DNA of 64,000 nt from assembly GCF_000737335.2 (NCBI RefSeq), contig NZ_JMCC02000014.1, positions 1 through 64,000 on the forward strand, read 5' to 3'. Numbering within the stretch: position 1 is the stretch's first letter; the number at the start of each line of letters is the position of its first letter. This DNA is from Enhygromyxa salina. Its GTDB lineage: Bacteria; Myxococcota_A; Polyangia; Nannocystales; Nannocystaceae. Positions 40,215 to 50,483 of the stretch are shown here, piece after piece. The notes beneath the pieces are model-generated. The model saw only the letters and a program-made list of their open reading frames with translations, was not told the DNA's origin and made no database searches. The translations under genes were made by a program, and so were the position numbers.

Positions 40215-40484
40215 CTACTTGCGGATGTTGAGCTCCTCGATCAGAGCTTTGTAGCGGTCGTACCCACGCGCGCGCAGGTAGTCGAGCAGTCGCCGGCGCT
40301 GGCCGACGAGCTTGAGCAAGCCACGGCGACCATGGTGGTCCTTGTCGTGGGTACGGAAGTGCTCGGTCAAGTGGATGATCCGCTCGGTCAAGAGGGCGAT
40401 CTGAACCTCGGGGGAGGCAGTATCACCGTCGTGCCGTTTGAATTTGCCGATGATGTCGGCCTTGCGATCGGCTGAAAGGGACAT
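40215..40484 (-). CDS. rpsO: 30S ribosomal protein S15
   Basis: S15 binds 16S rRNA early in small-subunit assembly. The 89-residue protein has the exact family length and motifs: HDGDTASPEVQIALLTERI, LTEHFRTHDKDHHGRRGL and RRRLLDYLR near the end. ATG 40484 follows an AAAAGAG ribosome binding site. It lies between truB and pnp, as in many bacteria. Confidence 0.98.
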   Translation of the reverse strand: MSLSADRKADIIGKFKRHDGDTASPEVQIALLTERIIHLTEHFRTHDKDHHGRRGLLKLVGQRRRLLDYLRARGYDRYKALIEELNIRK

Positions 40485-40499
40485 GTTTGTTTCTCTTTT

Positions 40500-40516
40500 C
40501 CGGGGACCCACCCCGG
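40500..40516 (-). promoter_or_regulatory. Hairpin in the rpsO leader
   Basis: CCGGGG and CCCCGG pair around a 5-nt loop, ending about 15 bases before the S15 start codon and directly before its ribosome binding site. Two copies of TCGAACGA occur further upstream in the leader. S15 represses its own mRNA in several bacteria through leader structures, so this is a candidate binding site. Confidence 0.5.
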
Positions 40517-40577
40517 CTCTGGTCGTTCGACTTTGTTCGTTCGAAGGTGCGCAGCATCCTGATCAGAGGGGCTGCTG

Positions 40578-41684
40578 TCAATGGCCCGAGGTCGACTCTG
40601 GCCGCGGCGGAAAGCGAAGGACCCTCGACGGCGCGAAGCGGCGGCCGGAGCCACGCTCGGCCGGCTCGCACCGGACGAGCATCATGAGCCCTGCGGCCCG
40701 GTGAACGAGCACGCACAGGCCCTCTGCGTCATCGAGCCCCAGCGCCGCGCAGTTGCTTGGCGAGGCCGCCAGGCGCTGGCCCTGGATCATGCGTGTCATC
40801 AGGCGTTCGTGAGCGCCCGCATCTGGGAGCAGGCTGACGGGGAACGGCAGTCGATCCCACGGATCGCTCATGAAGCTGCGCAGACGCGCGCCCACGAGGT
40901 CGCGCTGGTCATGCTGATCATCCGAATCAGGGCCGCCGGCGTCCCCGTCGCTGGGAAACTGGACGCGCCACTTGGGCGGGCGGCCCTCGATCTCGGGCAG
41001 CGGGACCGGCACGAGCCCCGTCACGACCCGCGGATCGTCAACCTGCAGGCCGCCCGAGGCGACCCGGCGCAGCGTGGCGAGGTGAGCGGGCAAGCCCAGC
41101 TGGCGGCCGACCTCCTCTGCGAGCGAGCGCACATAGGTGCCCTTGGCGACCTCGAGCTCGGCCTCGATCCAGGCCCCCTCCCCGTCGCGCCCGTGGCCAA
41201 GGACCTCGATCGAGCGCAGCGCCATCGGGCGTGCCGGCAGGTCGAGATCCTTGCCGGCGCGCGCGAGCTCGTGGGCGCGCTTGCCGTCGAGCTTGACCGC
41301 CGAGAAGGCCGGGGGCGGCAGCTCGAGCTCCCCGATCAAGGCACGCAGGATCTCGGCGCCCTCGGCTTCGGCCCCTGGCGGCACCTCGGCGGTGTCGAGG
41401 GTCTCGCCCTCGGCGTCGGCCGTGGTCGTGGACCGGCCCAGCGCAAACCGGGCGCGGTAGCGCTTGTCGTCGTTGGTCAGGTGCTCGACGAGCTTGGTCG
41501 CCTCGCCGACGCAGACCACGAGCAGACCGCTCGCGGGCGGATCCAAGGTCCCGCAGTGGCCGACGGTGCGCTCGTTCAAGGCCCACCGGACCCAGCCCAC
41601 CACATCGAAAGATGTTGGGCCGGGAGGTTTGTCGATCAACAGGATGCCGAACTCGGTCGACCGCCGCCGCTTGCGGTTAGCCAT
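40578..41684 (-). CDS. truB: tRNA pseudouridine-55 synthase
   Basis: TruB forms pseudouridine 55 in tRNA. The 368-residue protein has GILLIDKPPGPTSFDVV and the active-site block GHCGTLDPPASGLLVV with catalytic Asp, then YRARFALG and a KGTYVRSLAEEVG motif. After about residue 240 a Gly/Asp-rich linker precedes a C-terminal PUA-like domain; this makes it longer than common TruB. ATG 41684 overlaps the rbfA stop by a few bases. Confidence 0.95.
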   Translation of the reverse strand: MANRKRRRSTEFGILLIDKPPGPTSFDVVGWVRWALNERTVGHCGTLDPPASGLLVVCVGEATKLVEHLTNDDKRYRARFALGRSTTTADAEGETLDTAEVPPGAEAEGAEILRALIGELELPPPAFSAVKLDGKRAHELARAGKDLDLPARPMALRSIEVLGHGRDGEGAWIEAELEVAKGTYVRSLAEEVGRQLGLPAHLATLRRVASGGLQVDDPRVVTGLVPVPLPEIEGRPPKWRVQFPSDGDAGGPDSDDQHDQRDLVGARLRSFMSDPWDRLPFPVSLLPDAGAHERLMTRMIQGQRLAASPSNCAALGLDDAEGLCVLVHRAAGLMMLVRCEPAERGSGRRFAPSRVLRFPPRPESTSGH

Positions 41685-42132
41685 CTTCGGGGGCGTCACT
41701 GGCCGCCGTGCGACCGATCTCGCCCGCCGCGGGATCGGGCTTGCTCGCGCTCGCCGCCCCTTCGGGTTCGAGCGCCCCCGTGTCACGCAGCTCGGACAGG
41801 ATCCGCTCGACCCGGGCACCGCGGGCGATGCTCTCGTCGGCCTCGAAGCGGAGCTCGGGGACCCGACGCATCACCAGGCGCTCGCCGATCTTGTGGCGGA
41901 TCACCCCTGCCCCGCTTGCCAGCGCGTCGAGCACGTCGGCGCTGCGCAGGCTCTCGGCGAGCACGTCGACGTAGATCCGCGCGACCGACAGATCACCGCT
42001 GATGTCGACACCCGTGATGCTGACCGCGCTCGCGGGTGAGAGCCGAGGGTCGCGCAGCTCCCCCCGCAAGAGCAGCTGCGCGATCTCTCGACGCAGGAGC
42101 TGTTCAACTCGTTGCTGGCGCCGGTTGGCCAT
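41677..42132 (-). CDS. rbfA: Ribosome-binding factor A
   Basis: RbfA helps mature the 16S 5' end and the 30S subunit. The 151-residue protein has the KH-like core: RVEQLLRREIAQLL, SITGVDISGDLSVARIYV and RRVPELRFEADESI. The last 35 residues are a disordered Ala/Glu/Pro tail. It sits 8 bp after infB and overlaps truB, in the usual nusA-operon order. Confidence 0.95.
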   Translation of the reverse strand: MANRRQQRVEQLLRREIAQLLLRGELRDPRLSPASAVSITGVDISGDLSVARIYVDVLAESLRSADVLDALASGAGVIRHKIGERLVMRRVPELRFEADESIARGARVERILSELRDTGALEPEGAASASKPDPAAGEIGRTAASDAPEDG

Positions 42133-42140
42133 GGCGAGTC

Positions 42141-44952
42141 CTATAGCTCCGGTCGGATCGTCTCGAGCTCGAAGGCCTCGAGGATGTCGTCGGGTTCGAC
42201 CTCGGCGAAGCCGTCAACGACGATGCCGCACTCTTGGCCTTCCTTGACCTCTTTGACGTCGTCCTTGAACACCCGCAGTGAGCCGATCCGCCCCTCGTAG
42301 ATGACGCGGCCCTGCCGGCGCACGCGGACGTGGCTGCTGCGCGTGACGTTGCCCTTGATGACGCGGCAACCAGCGACGACACCCAGACGCGGGATCGGGA
42401 ACAGCGCCCGAACCTCGGCCTCGCCCTGCGCGACCTCGCGGTACTCGGGCTCGAGCAGATCGATCATCATCTCGCGGATGCGATCCGATGCCTCGTAGAT
42501 GACCGAGAAGGTCTCGATTGGGATCTTCTCGTGGTCAGCCAGCTGCGAGGCCTTGCCCACGGTCTTCACGTTGAACCCAATGATCAGCGGGTTGCCGGCC
42601 GCGGCGGCGAGCTTGACGTCGGTCTCGTTGATGCCGCCCACGCCAGCGTGGATGACGTCGACCCGGACCTTGTCGACGGAGAGGGCCTCGAGGGTCTCCT
42701 TGAGCGCCTCGGCCGAGCCTTGCACGTCGGCTTTGACGACGATCTTGAGGACCGGGACCTTCTTGCTCTTGATCCGCTCGAGCAACGAGGGGCCCGAGAG
42801 CACGCTCTCTTTGCGACGCCGTTGCTCGCGGCGGTGCGAGACGATCTGACGGGCGTCTTTTTCGCTCTCGACCACGTAGAAGCGCTCGCCGGCTGGCGGC
42901 GCCCCGTCGAGTCCAAGCACCTCGACGGGCGTGGACGGCAGCGCGTTCTTGACCCGCTTGCCCGCGGGTGTGTAGAGGCCGCGGACCTTTCCGCTGAACT
43001 CGTTGGCGACGACGATGTCGCCCTTGCACAGCTCACCCGCCTGGACCAGGACAGTCGCCACGGTGCCGCGACCCTTGTCGACCCGCGACTCGATCACGGT
43101 GCCGGCCGCGGGGCCGTCGATCGGCGCGCGCAGCTCGAGGATCTCGGCTTGGACCGCGAGGGTCTCGAGCAGCTCCTCGACGCCCTGGCCGGTCTTGGCA
43201 GAGATGTGCGCGATCGTGGTCTCGCCGCCGTAATTCTCGCCGACGAGGCCCTCTTTCATGAGCATCTGCTCGACGCGCCCGGCGTTGGCATCGGGCTTGT
43301 CGATCTTGTTGATCACGACGACGACCGGGACGTCGGCGTCCTTGGCGTGGTCGATCGCCTCTTTGGTCGTTGGCATCACGCCGTCGTCGGCGGCGACGAT
43401 CAGCGCGACGATGTCGGTGACCGCGGCGCCGCGCGAGCGCATGGCGCTGAACGCCTGGTGGCCGGGCGTATCGATGAACACGACCGGACCTTGGGCGGTC
43501 TCGACCCGATAGGCGCCGATGTGCTGGGTGATCCCGCCGGCCTCGCCCTCGGCGACCTTGGCCTTGCGGATGTAGTCGAGCAGCGTGGTCTTGCCGTGAT
43601 CGACGTGACCCATGATCGTGACGACCGGAGCCCGCAGCGGGCTCTCGTCTTCGTCTTCGTAGTCGCCGATGAACTCGTCCTCTTGGAACGAGACGTTCTC
43701 GATCGTGTAGCCGAACTCGGCCGCGACCAGCTCCGCGGTCTCGACATCGACCGCGTTGTTGATCGTCACGTTGCGCATCCCCATGCCCCACAAGGTGCGG
43801 ATCAGCTTGGATGCCTTGACCCCCATCTGGTGGGCCATGTCGGAGATCTGAATCGCCTCGTCGACGCGGATGCGCTTCTTGGCGTCGCTCATCTCGATGG
43901 TCGAGACTTGCTTGGGGCCGCCCCGGTCACGGCGCACGCGCGAACGCGGGCGGCGGCCACGCTGCTGTGAGCGCTCTTCGCGACGCTTGCGAGCGGTCGC
44001 GCGGCCCTCGGTCTTGCCCTTGTTCGCCTCGGTGATGATCACCTGTTGGCGGCGCGGGCTGGACGGCAGCGAGATGAAGCCGAGGATCTTTGGCTCGGAT
44101 CGCTTGGACGCGGCGGCCACGATCACGCCGTCGGCGTTGCGCACGACCCGACGATCGTCGTCGTCGCTGGGGGGTGGCTTGGCAGCCTCGGCGGCAGCAG
44201 CGGCCTTCTCTTGGGCGACGGCGAGACGCTTGGCCTCCACGGCTTCGCGGCGCTCGTCTTCGACGACCTCGGCCTTGCGGATCTCCTCGTCCTTCTCCTG
44301 CTGCTCGATCTTGGCGGCGAGCCCAGTTCGGAACCGACGGGTGCCCTTTGGCAGCTCGATGCGATCGCCGACCTTCGGCGGGATCTTGGCCTCGTCGCTG
44401 TCGTCGAGGCTATCGTCGCCGGGCTCGGGCGCTGGCGGGCTGCGTCGCTCCTCAGCTGACTCGGCTTGGACGGCCTGACTGCTGGGTTGGCTCGGCGCCG
44501 CCGCCGGGCTTGGCTCGGCCCGGCGAACCTCGGTCAGGCGCGGCCGAACGATGGGCTGCGCGACGACGGGCGCGGCGACACGCTGGGCCTCTTCGACCTC
44601 GCGCTCGCGCTCCTGTTCTTTCTCGCGCTCCTTGACCGCCGGACGCGGACCCTTGGCCCGACGGCGGATCGGTCGGGCCGAGCTCGCGTCGGACGAAGCC
44701 GAACCGGACGCAGGCTTGCTGCGACCGCTCCCTGGGCGAGTCGTGACGGTGGAAGAGGAGGTCGGGGCGGCAGGCGGCGCAGCGGAGCTGGCGGAACCGC
44801 CAGCGCCCTGTTGCCTACGACGAACCCGATCGGCCTCGTCGTTGGTCAGCGTGCTCATCACACCCTTAATCTCGATGCCGAGCGAGCGAACCTCGTTGAC
44901 GAGGTCTTTGTTCTCGGTGCCGAGCTCTTTGGCGAGCTCGTAAATGCGGATC

Positions 44953-44960
<8 letters not shown>
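42141..44960 (-). CDS. infB: Translation initiation factor IF-2
   Basis: IF-2 brings initiator tRNA to the ribosome and joins subunits. The 939-residue protein has an N-terminal IF2 helix domain (AKIRIYELAKELGTENKDL), a long charged linker (about 55-370), a second IF2_N, and the GTPase domain with GHVDHGKTTLL, GGITQHIGAYR, DTPGHQAF and VINKIDKP, followed by domains II-IV. ATG 44960 has GGGAGGT upstream and overlaps the ylxR stop by 8 bp. Long basic linkers are normal for large IF-2 isoforms. Confidence 0.97.
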
Positions 44961-46956
<1,996 letters not shown>

Positions 46957-46993
46957 GTTCGTTGTCCTCGAAACGAAAGCGACCTGGTGGGGG

Positions 46994-47710
46994 TTAGCCC
47001 TCCCACACGAGGTTGGCCCGGCGGATCCGGGGTAAGGGAATGCGAAGCTCGCGGGGCCGATCGGCGTCCTGGATCACCACGACGCCGCGACGCTGATGGT
47101 CGGGCGCGGTCGGATCTGGTTCGACCGCCGCGATTCGCCCGTGAAATTTTCGCTGCTCGGCGGTCTGCCCGCTGGCCGACCCACCGCCCGAGTCGTCGGG
47201 GTTGAATGGCTCCCAGGTCTCGACCTTGACCCGCCCACCGATGTGCGCGGCGAAGTGGCGCAGGCGCGTGAGCGGGCGATCGACGCCAGGCGACGACACC
47301 TCGAGGCTGTAGGGCCGGCTGAGCAACGCCGCCAACGCCGGGTTGACGAGGCTCGGATCGACCTTGGTGGCCCCATCGTCGTCCCCCACCGGGCCGGAAG
47401 TCGGATCGCTCGCGTCGAGGGTGTTGCCTATGATGCGACTCATCCGCGAGCAGTCCCCGACGGAGACCCCATCGGGATGATCGAGGAACACCCGCAGGAT
47501 CCGGCGCTTGCCGGACGTGGCCCACTCGAGCAAGAGCAGCTCGTAGCCCATGTCCTCGATCGCCGGCTCGATCGCCTGCTCGACCAGGGTGACGGCGGCG
47601 GCGTGGCGCCCGTGCTCGCGCCCACTGTCCTGCTCTGCGTCACGATCCTGCGGACGCGATGGGTCCGCCGGGGAGCGGCTGGCGTCGTGGGTGTCGTGGG
47701 CTGGGGTCAT
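46994..47710 (-). CDS. rimP: Ribosome maturation factor RimP
   Basis: RimP assists 30S assembly. The 238-residue protein has the core GYELLLLEWATSGKRRILRVFLD, an SR-x-I block and YSLEVSSPGVDRPL, the family signature. It is longer than usual because of a hydrophilic N-terminus of about 35 residues and two linkers. It is the first gene of the nusA-infB operon, preceded by a 389-bp region containing an intrinsic terminator. Confidence 0.93.
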   Translation of the reverse strand: MTPAHDTHDASRSPADPSRPQDRDAEQDSGREHGRHAAAVTLVEQAIEPAIEDMGYELLLLEWATSGKRRILRVFLDHPDGVSVGDCSRMSRIIGNTLDASDPTSGPVGDDDGATKVDPSLVNPALAALLSRPYSLEVSSPGVDRPLTRLRHFAAHIGGRVKVETWEPFNPDDSGGGSASGQTAEQRKFHGRIAAVEPDPTAPDHQRRGVVVIQDADRPRELRIPLPRIRRANLVWEG

Positions 47711-48099
47711 GAGAAACCGTTCCTTGCCCGGCGTTCGTCATTGGTTGGCGGCATCTGCCCAAAGATCGGGCTTCGGCGCCGGGACGAAAAAAGAGCGGAG
47801 GATGGCCCCCGCCCTTTGCCGAGTTCGGAGTTGTGGACGAATCGGTATCACAGCCGTTTCGCGCGAGCAAGCCCGACGATCAGGCCATTTGGGGGGCCCA
47901 GCCAGGGTCCAGAGAAGCGACCTAAGTCACACAGACCCGGGCCAATTCGTGCGTATTTGGGCGGCGCCCACCCTCGGCCGGCCCCGCACCCACACTCCGG
48001 GTCCCGGGTCCGCCCGCGAGCGCGGGCGCAACCCTGGCCCCGGTCGACCAAACCTGCGAAACACCGAGCGCGAGCGCACGTATTGAGGAGGCAGGTCGA
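47711..48099. other. Divergent intergenic region between rimP and a sigma factor gene
   Basis: The region holds the leader terminator at 47786-47812, an inverted repeat GCCCGCG/CGCGGGC at 48012-48027 and no gene. A weak minus-strand promoter is possible at 47842-47870 (TTGCTC, 17 bp, TACCGA). The plus-strand sigma gene has a clear GAGGAGG ribosome binding site at its edge, but no obvious promoter. Confidence 0.5.
47786..47812 (-). terminator. Intrinsic terminator (attenuator) in the rimP-nusA leader
   Basis: On the minus strand GCGGGGG pairs with CCTCCGC (one G-U) around CCAT, followed by TCTTTTTTC. It lies about 75 bp before the rimP start, and no minus-strand gene lies closer than 49.3 kb for it to terminate. 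A GGCCCCCC stretch at about 47892-47899 could pair with its 5' arm as an antiterminator. Confidence 0.7.
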
Positions 48100-48750
48100 G
48101 TGACGCGAGGAACGGACCGGCGTGGACTCCACGCCTTGATGGACCGCTACGGCGACGGTGACCCCCGAGCGTTCTCGGAGTTGCACGCCGCGCTCAGTCC
48201 CCGCCTGCGTGGGTTTTTAATGAAACTGGTGCGCGATGAGCCAACGGTCGACGACCTCTTGCAGCTGACCTTCCTCAAGGCCCACGTGGCGCGGGATCGA
48301 TTCTGTCTGCAAGGCGGCGATCCAGACGGCGCCGTGCAGGGCTGGTACTTCGCGATCGCGCGCAATGTCGCCCTGGATCACCTGCGCCAGCGCGGTCGTC
48401 GTGACCGCCGACGGGTCGACCTCGAGACCTCGGAAGATCGACCCACCCACGAGCTCGCCGACGAGGCCGCGTCAGTCGAAGGGCTCGCGCTCGAGAACGA
48501 ACGCGCGACCGAGATCGTCGAACAAGTTCGCGAAGCGATCGCCCTGCTGCCTGCCAGCCAGCGCGAGGTGGTCGAGCTCCACAAGCTGCGTGGGATGACG
48601 ATGGCCGAGGTGGCCGAGCGACTCGAGATCCGCGAGGGCGCCGCGCGCGTCCGGGCCCACCGCGGCTACAAGGCGCTGGCCCGGCTGCTCGGCGCCGGAG
48701 CGTCGAGCGTGTTGATGCTGTACTCATTGCTTTGCTGGGCGTCGCAATGA
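48100..48750 (+). CDS. RNA polymerase sigma factor, ECF-like
   Basis: The 216-residue protein has sigma region 2 (about 20-100; DDLLQLTFLKAHVARDRF and WYFAIARNVALDHLRQ) and region 4 (about 145-205; LPASQREVVELHKLRGM and MAEVAERLEIREGAARVRAHRGYKAL in pattern), with a charged linker between. It ends in a short hydrophobic segment. GTG 48100 follows GAGGAGG. The next gene overlaps by four bases (ATGA) and encodes a multi-pass membrane protein, as in sigma/anti-sigma pairs. Confidence 0.9.
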   Translation: MTRGTDRRGLHALMDRYGDGDPRAFSELHAALSPRLRGFLMKLVRDEPTVDDLLQLTFLKAHVARDRFCLQGGDPDGAVQGWYFAIARNVALDHLRQRGRRDRRRVDLETSEDRPTHELADEAASVEGLALENERATEIVEQVREAIALLPASQREVVELHKLRGMTMAEVAERLEIREGAARVRAHRGYKALARLLGAGASSVLMLYSLLCWASQ

Positions 48751-49409
48751 CTGAACCTCGCCACACCATCGACGCCGCCAGGCTGATCGTCGCGGACCTC
48801 GAGTCGGGTCAGCGCCAACGTCGGCGGCACTTCCTCCCCGCGCTGGCGATCGTCACCCTCGCTGTGGGCGGCGCCATGCTGATGATGGGGCTGCGCCCGG
48901 ATCTGCTCGCGCAGCCATGGTGGCAGCTGGTCTTGCAGTGCCTGCTGTGGGTGCTGTGCCTGATCGTGTTCCCGGCGATCGGGTTGGGGCTGATGTTCCC
49001 CAGTCGCGGCGTCCGGATCGGGCTCGCCGCCGGGGCCGTTGGGTTGACCTTGGCCGCGACCTTGGGTGTGCCCCACTTCCAGGCGATGGGCGCCGACGTC
49101 CACTTCCACCTTGGCGGTGGCTGCGGCCTGATGATCACCGTGTACGCGACGATGGTCCTGCTCATGGGGCTGCTCAGCGGTGCGTTCGTGCAGCGCCGCA
49201 AGGCCACGGCCGTCTACTGGATCTCGGCAGGGATCTCACTCACGGCGCTAACGGCGATCACCTGGCAATGTCCGATGACCGGCGCTGCCCACGTCGTCCC
49301 CAGCCACCTCGGGGTCGCGGCCGGCCTGATGCTCGGGACCTCATTGATCGGCGTGTTCGTTCACCGCCGGGGCCTGCGAAAGGTCGGGCGGCAGGTCGAG
49401 CGAGCCTAG
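48747..49409 (+). CDS. Multi-pass membrane protein, probable anti-sigma factor (DUF1109/NrsF-like)
   Basis: The 220-residue protein has a cytoplasmic start of about 30 residues and six predicted membrane helices (about 35-205). Its size, topology, and late motif TWQCPMTGAAHVVPSHLGVA resemble DUF1109 proteins, which hold ECF sigma factors at the membrane (NrsF of Caulobacter). Translational coupling to the sigma gene supports this. The family match is by pattern only, so a chance resemblance cannot be excluded. The 3' end overlaps the convergent gene by 69 bp. Confidence 0.65.
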   Translation: MTEPRHTIDAARLIVADLESGQRQRRRHFLPALAIVTLAVGGAMLMMGLRPDLLAQPWWQLVLQCLLWVLCLIVFPAIGLGLMFPSRGVRIGLAAGAVGLTLAATLGVPHFQAMGADVHFHLGGGCGLMITVYATMVLLMGLLSGAFVQRRKATAVYWISAGISLTALTAITWQCPMTGAAHVVPSHLGVAAGLMLGTSLIGVFVHRRGLRKVGRQVERA

Positions 49410-49940
49410 CTTGTTGGTGCCGGCTGACGCCCGCTCGTTGCGACGGCGGGCTCGGGCGTCGCGGCGGGCCGCGCGATCCCGAGTACGCCGGACCCGTCGG
49501 GCGACGACCGCGTAGATCCGCACGGCGCCATCCCAGTCGACTGGGCACAGCTCGTGGGTCGCCTCGCCGATCTCGAGCACGAACACCTCGCCGATCGGTG
49601 GCGGGCGCTGCTCGACGTCGATCGAGCTGATGTTGGGGATCATCACGCGAATCCGCCGACCGCGATGCCGATACCACAGGCGCCGGCCGTACTGGACCAC
49701 GGCGCCAGGCACCAGCGCCCACACGATCATCCGCACCCAGCCCAGCACGTAGATGACCGCGAGGCCCAGGACGATCCGGATCACCGCCTCCGAGCTGGCA
49801 CCGATCACCCACCACGCTGTTGGGATCCGAACGATCCCGACGACCAAGAGCGCCACGAAGTACAGCGGCCACAAGCCAAACCGTGCCAAGGTCCCGGTCC
49901 AGTCGTCGGGTCGCGCGACTCTCAACCAGGGACGAAACAC
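49341..49940 (-). CDS. Hypothetical membrane protein (199 aa)
   Basis: From GTG 49940 the protein has two hydrophobic segments (about 20-40 and 48-85), then a soluble domain (about 95-150; RIRVMIPNISSIDVEQR and EVFVLEIGEATHEL) and a strongly basic Arg/Ala tail. No family is recognised. Its last 23 codons overlap the convergent DUF1109-like gene, where its codon choice is less convincing, so the true end may be earlier in evolution but the stop is at 49341. Confidence 0.6.
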   Translation of the reverse strand: MFRPWLRVARPDDWTGTLARFGLWPLYFVALLVVGIVRIPTAWWVIGASSEAVIRIVLGLAVIYVLGWVRMIVWALVPGAVVQYGRRLWYRHRGRRIRVMIPNISSIDVEQRPPPIGEVFVLEIGEATHELCPVDWDGAVRIYAVVARRVRRTRDRAARRDARARRRNERASAGTNKLGSLDLPPDLSQAPAVNEHADQ

Positions 49941-50044
49941 GAGCCAGAGTGTACCCGGGGATCCAGGTCAGCCAAGATCTTGCGACGGCGGGGCGCTCGC
50001 GCTGGCTCGATCCTGCCCCGACGGCCGGATATGCTCCGGCGGCC

Positions 50045-50476
50045 ATGTCACGCCTCGCTCGCCTGATCCCTGCGGTGACTCTGCTCGTTGCGACCGCTGG
50101 CTGCGGCGAGGAGTCCTGCACCTTGATCGACTGCGAGTCGACGCTCGAGGTCAGCTATGGCGACATCGTGGTCAACGAAGCCTACTCGCTGACGATCAAC
50201 CCGAGCGGCCAGACCCTCACGGTGACCTGCCTGAGCAATGATCCCGACGCCGAGCCGCTGCCAGACTGGCTCGAGTGCGACGCGAACGGGTTCGAGGTCA
50301 CCGGTGAGAACGCCAGCGGCACCACGATCAGCGTGACGGTGGTCCCGCTGTCCACCCAAGAAGCGCTGATCCCCAGCGCGCTGGTGCCCTTGACCGTCGA
50401 CGAGACCCTGCAGCCCAATGGCCCAGACTGCGAGCCGGTCTGCTATCGCCGCGTGGGCGTCGTCGCGGGCGCGTGA
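50045..50476 (+). CDS. Small hypothetical lipoprotein (143 aa)
   Basis: ATG 50045 opens MSRLARLIPAVTLLVATAGC, a clear lipoprotein signal with Cys at 20. The mature part has paired Cys residues (ESCTLIDCES, LECD, CEPVC) and beta-type segments (YSLTINPSGQTLTVTCLSND) like an Ig-fold or small beta-sandwich. Function is unknown. It is convergent with recJ, 7 bp apart. Confidence 0.7.
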   Translation: MSRLARLIPAVTLLVATAGCGEESCTLIDCESTLEVSYGDIVVNEAYSLTINPSGQTLTVTCLSNDPDAEPLPDWLECDANGFEVTGENASGTTISVTVVPLSTQEALIPSALVPLTVDETLQPNGPDCEPVCYRRVGVVAGA

Positions 50477-50483
50477 TCGCTGC

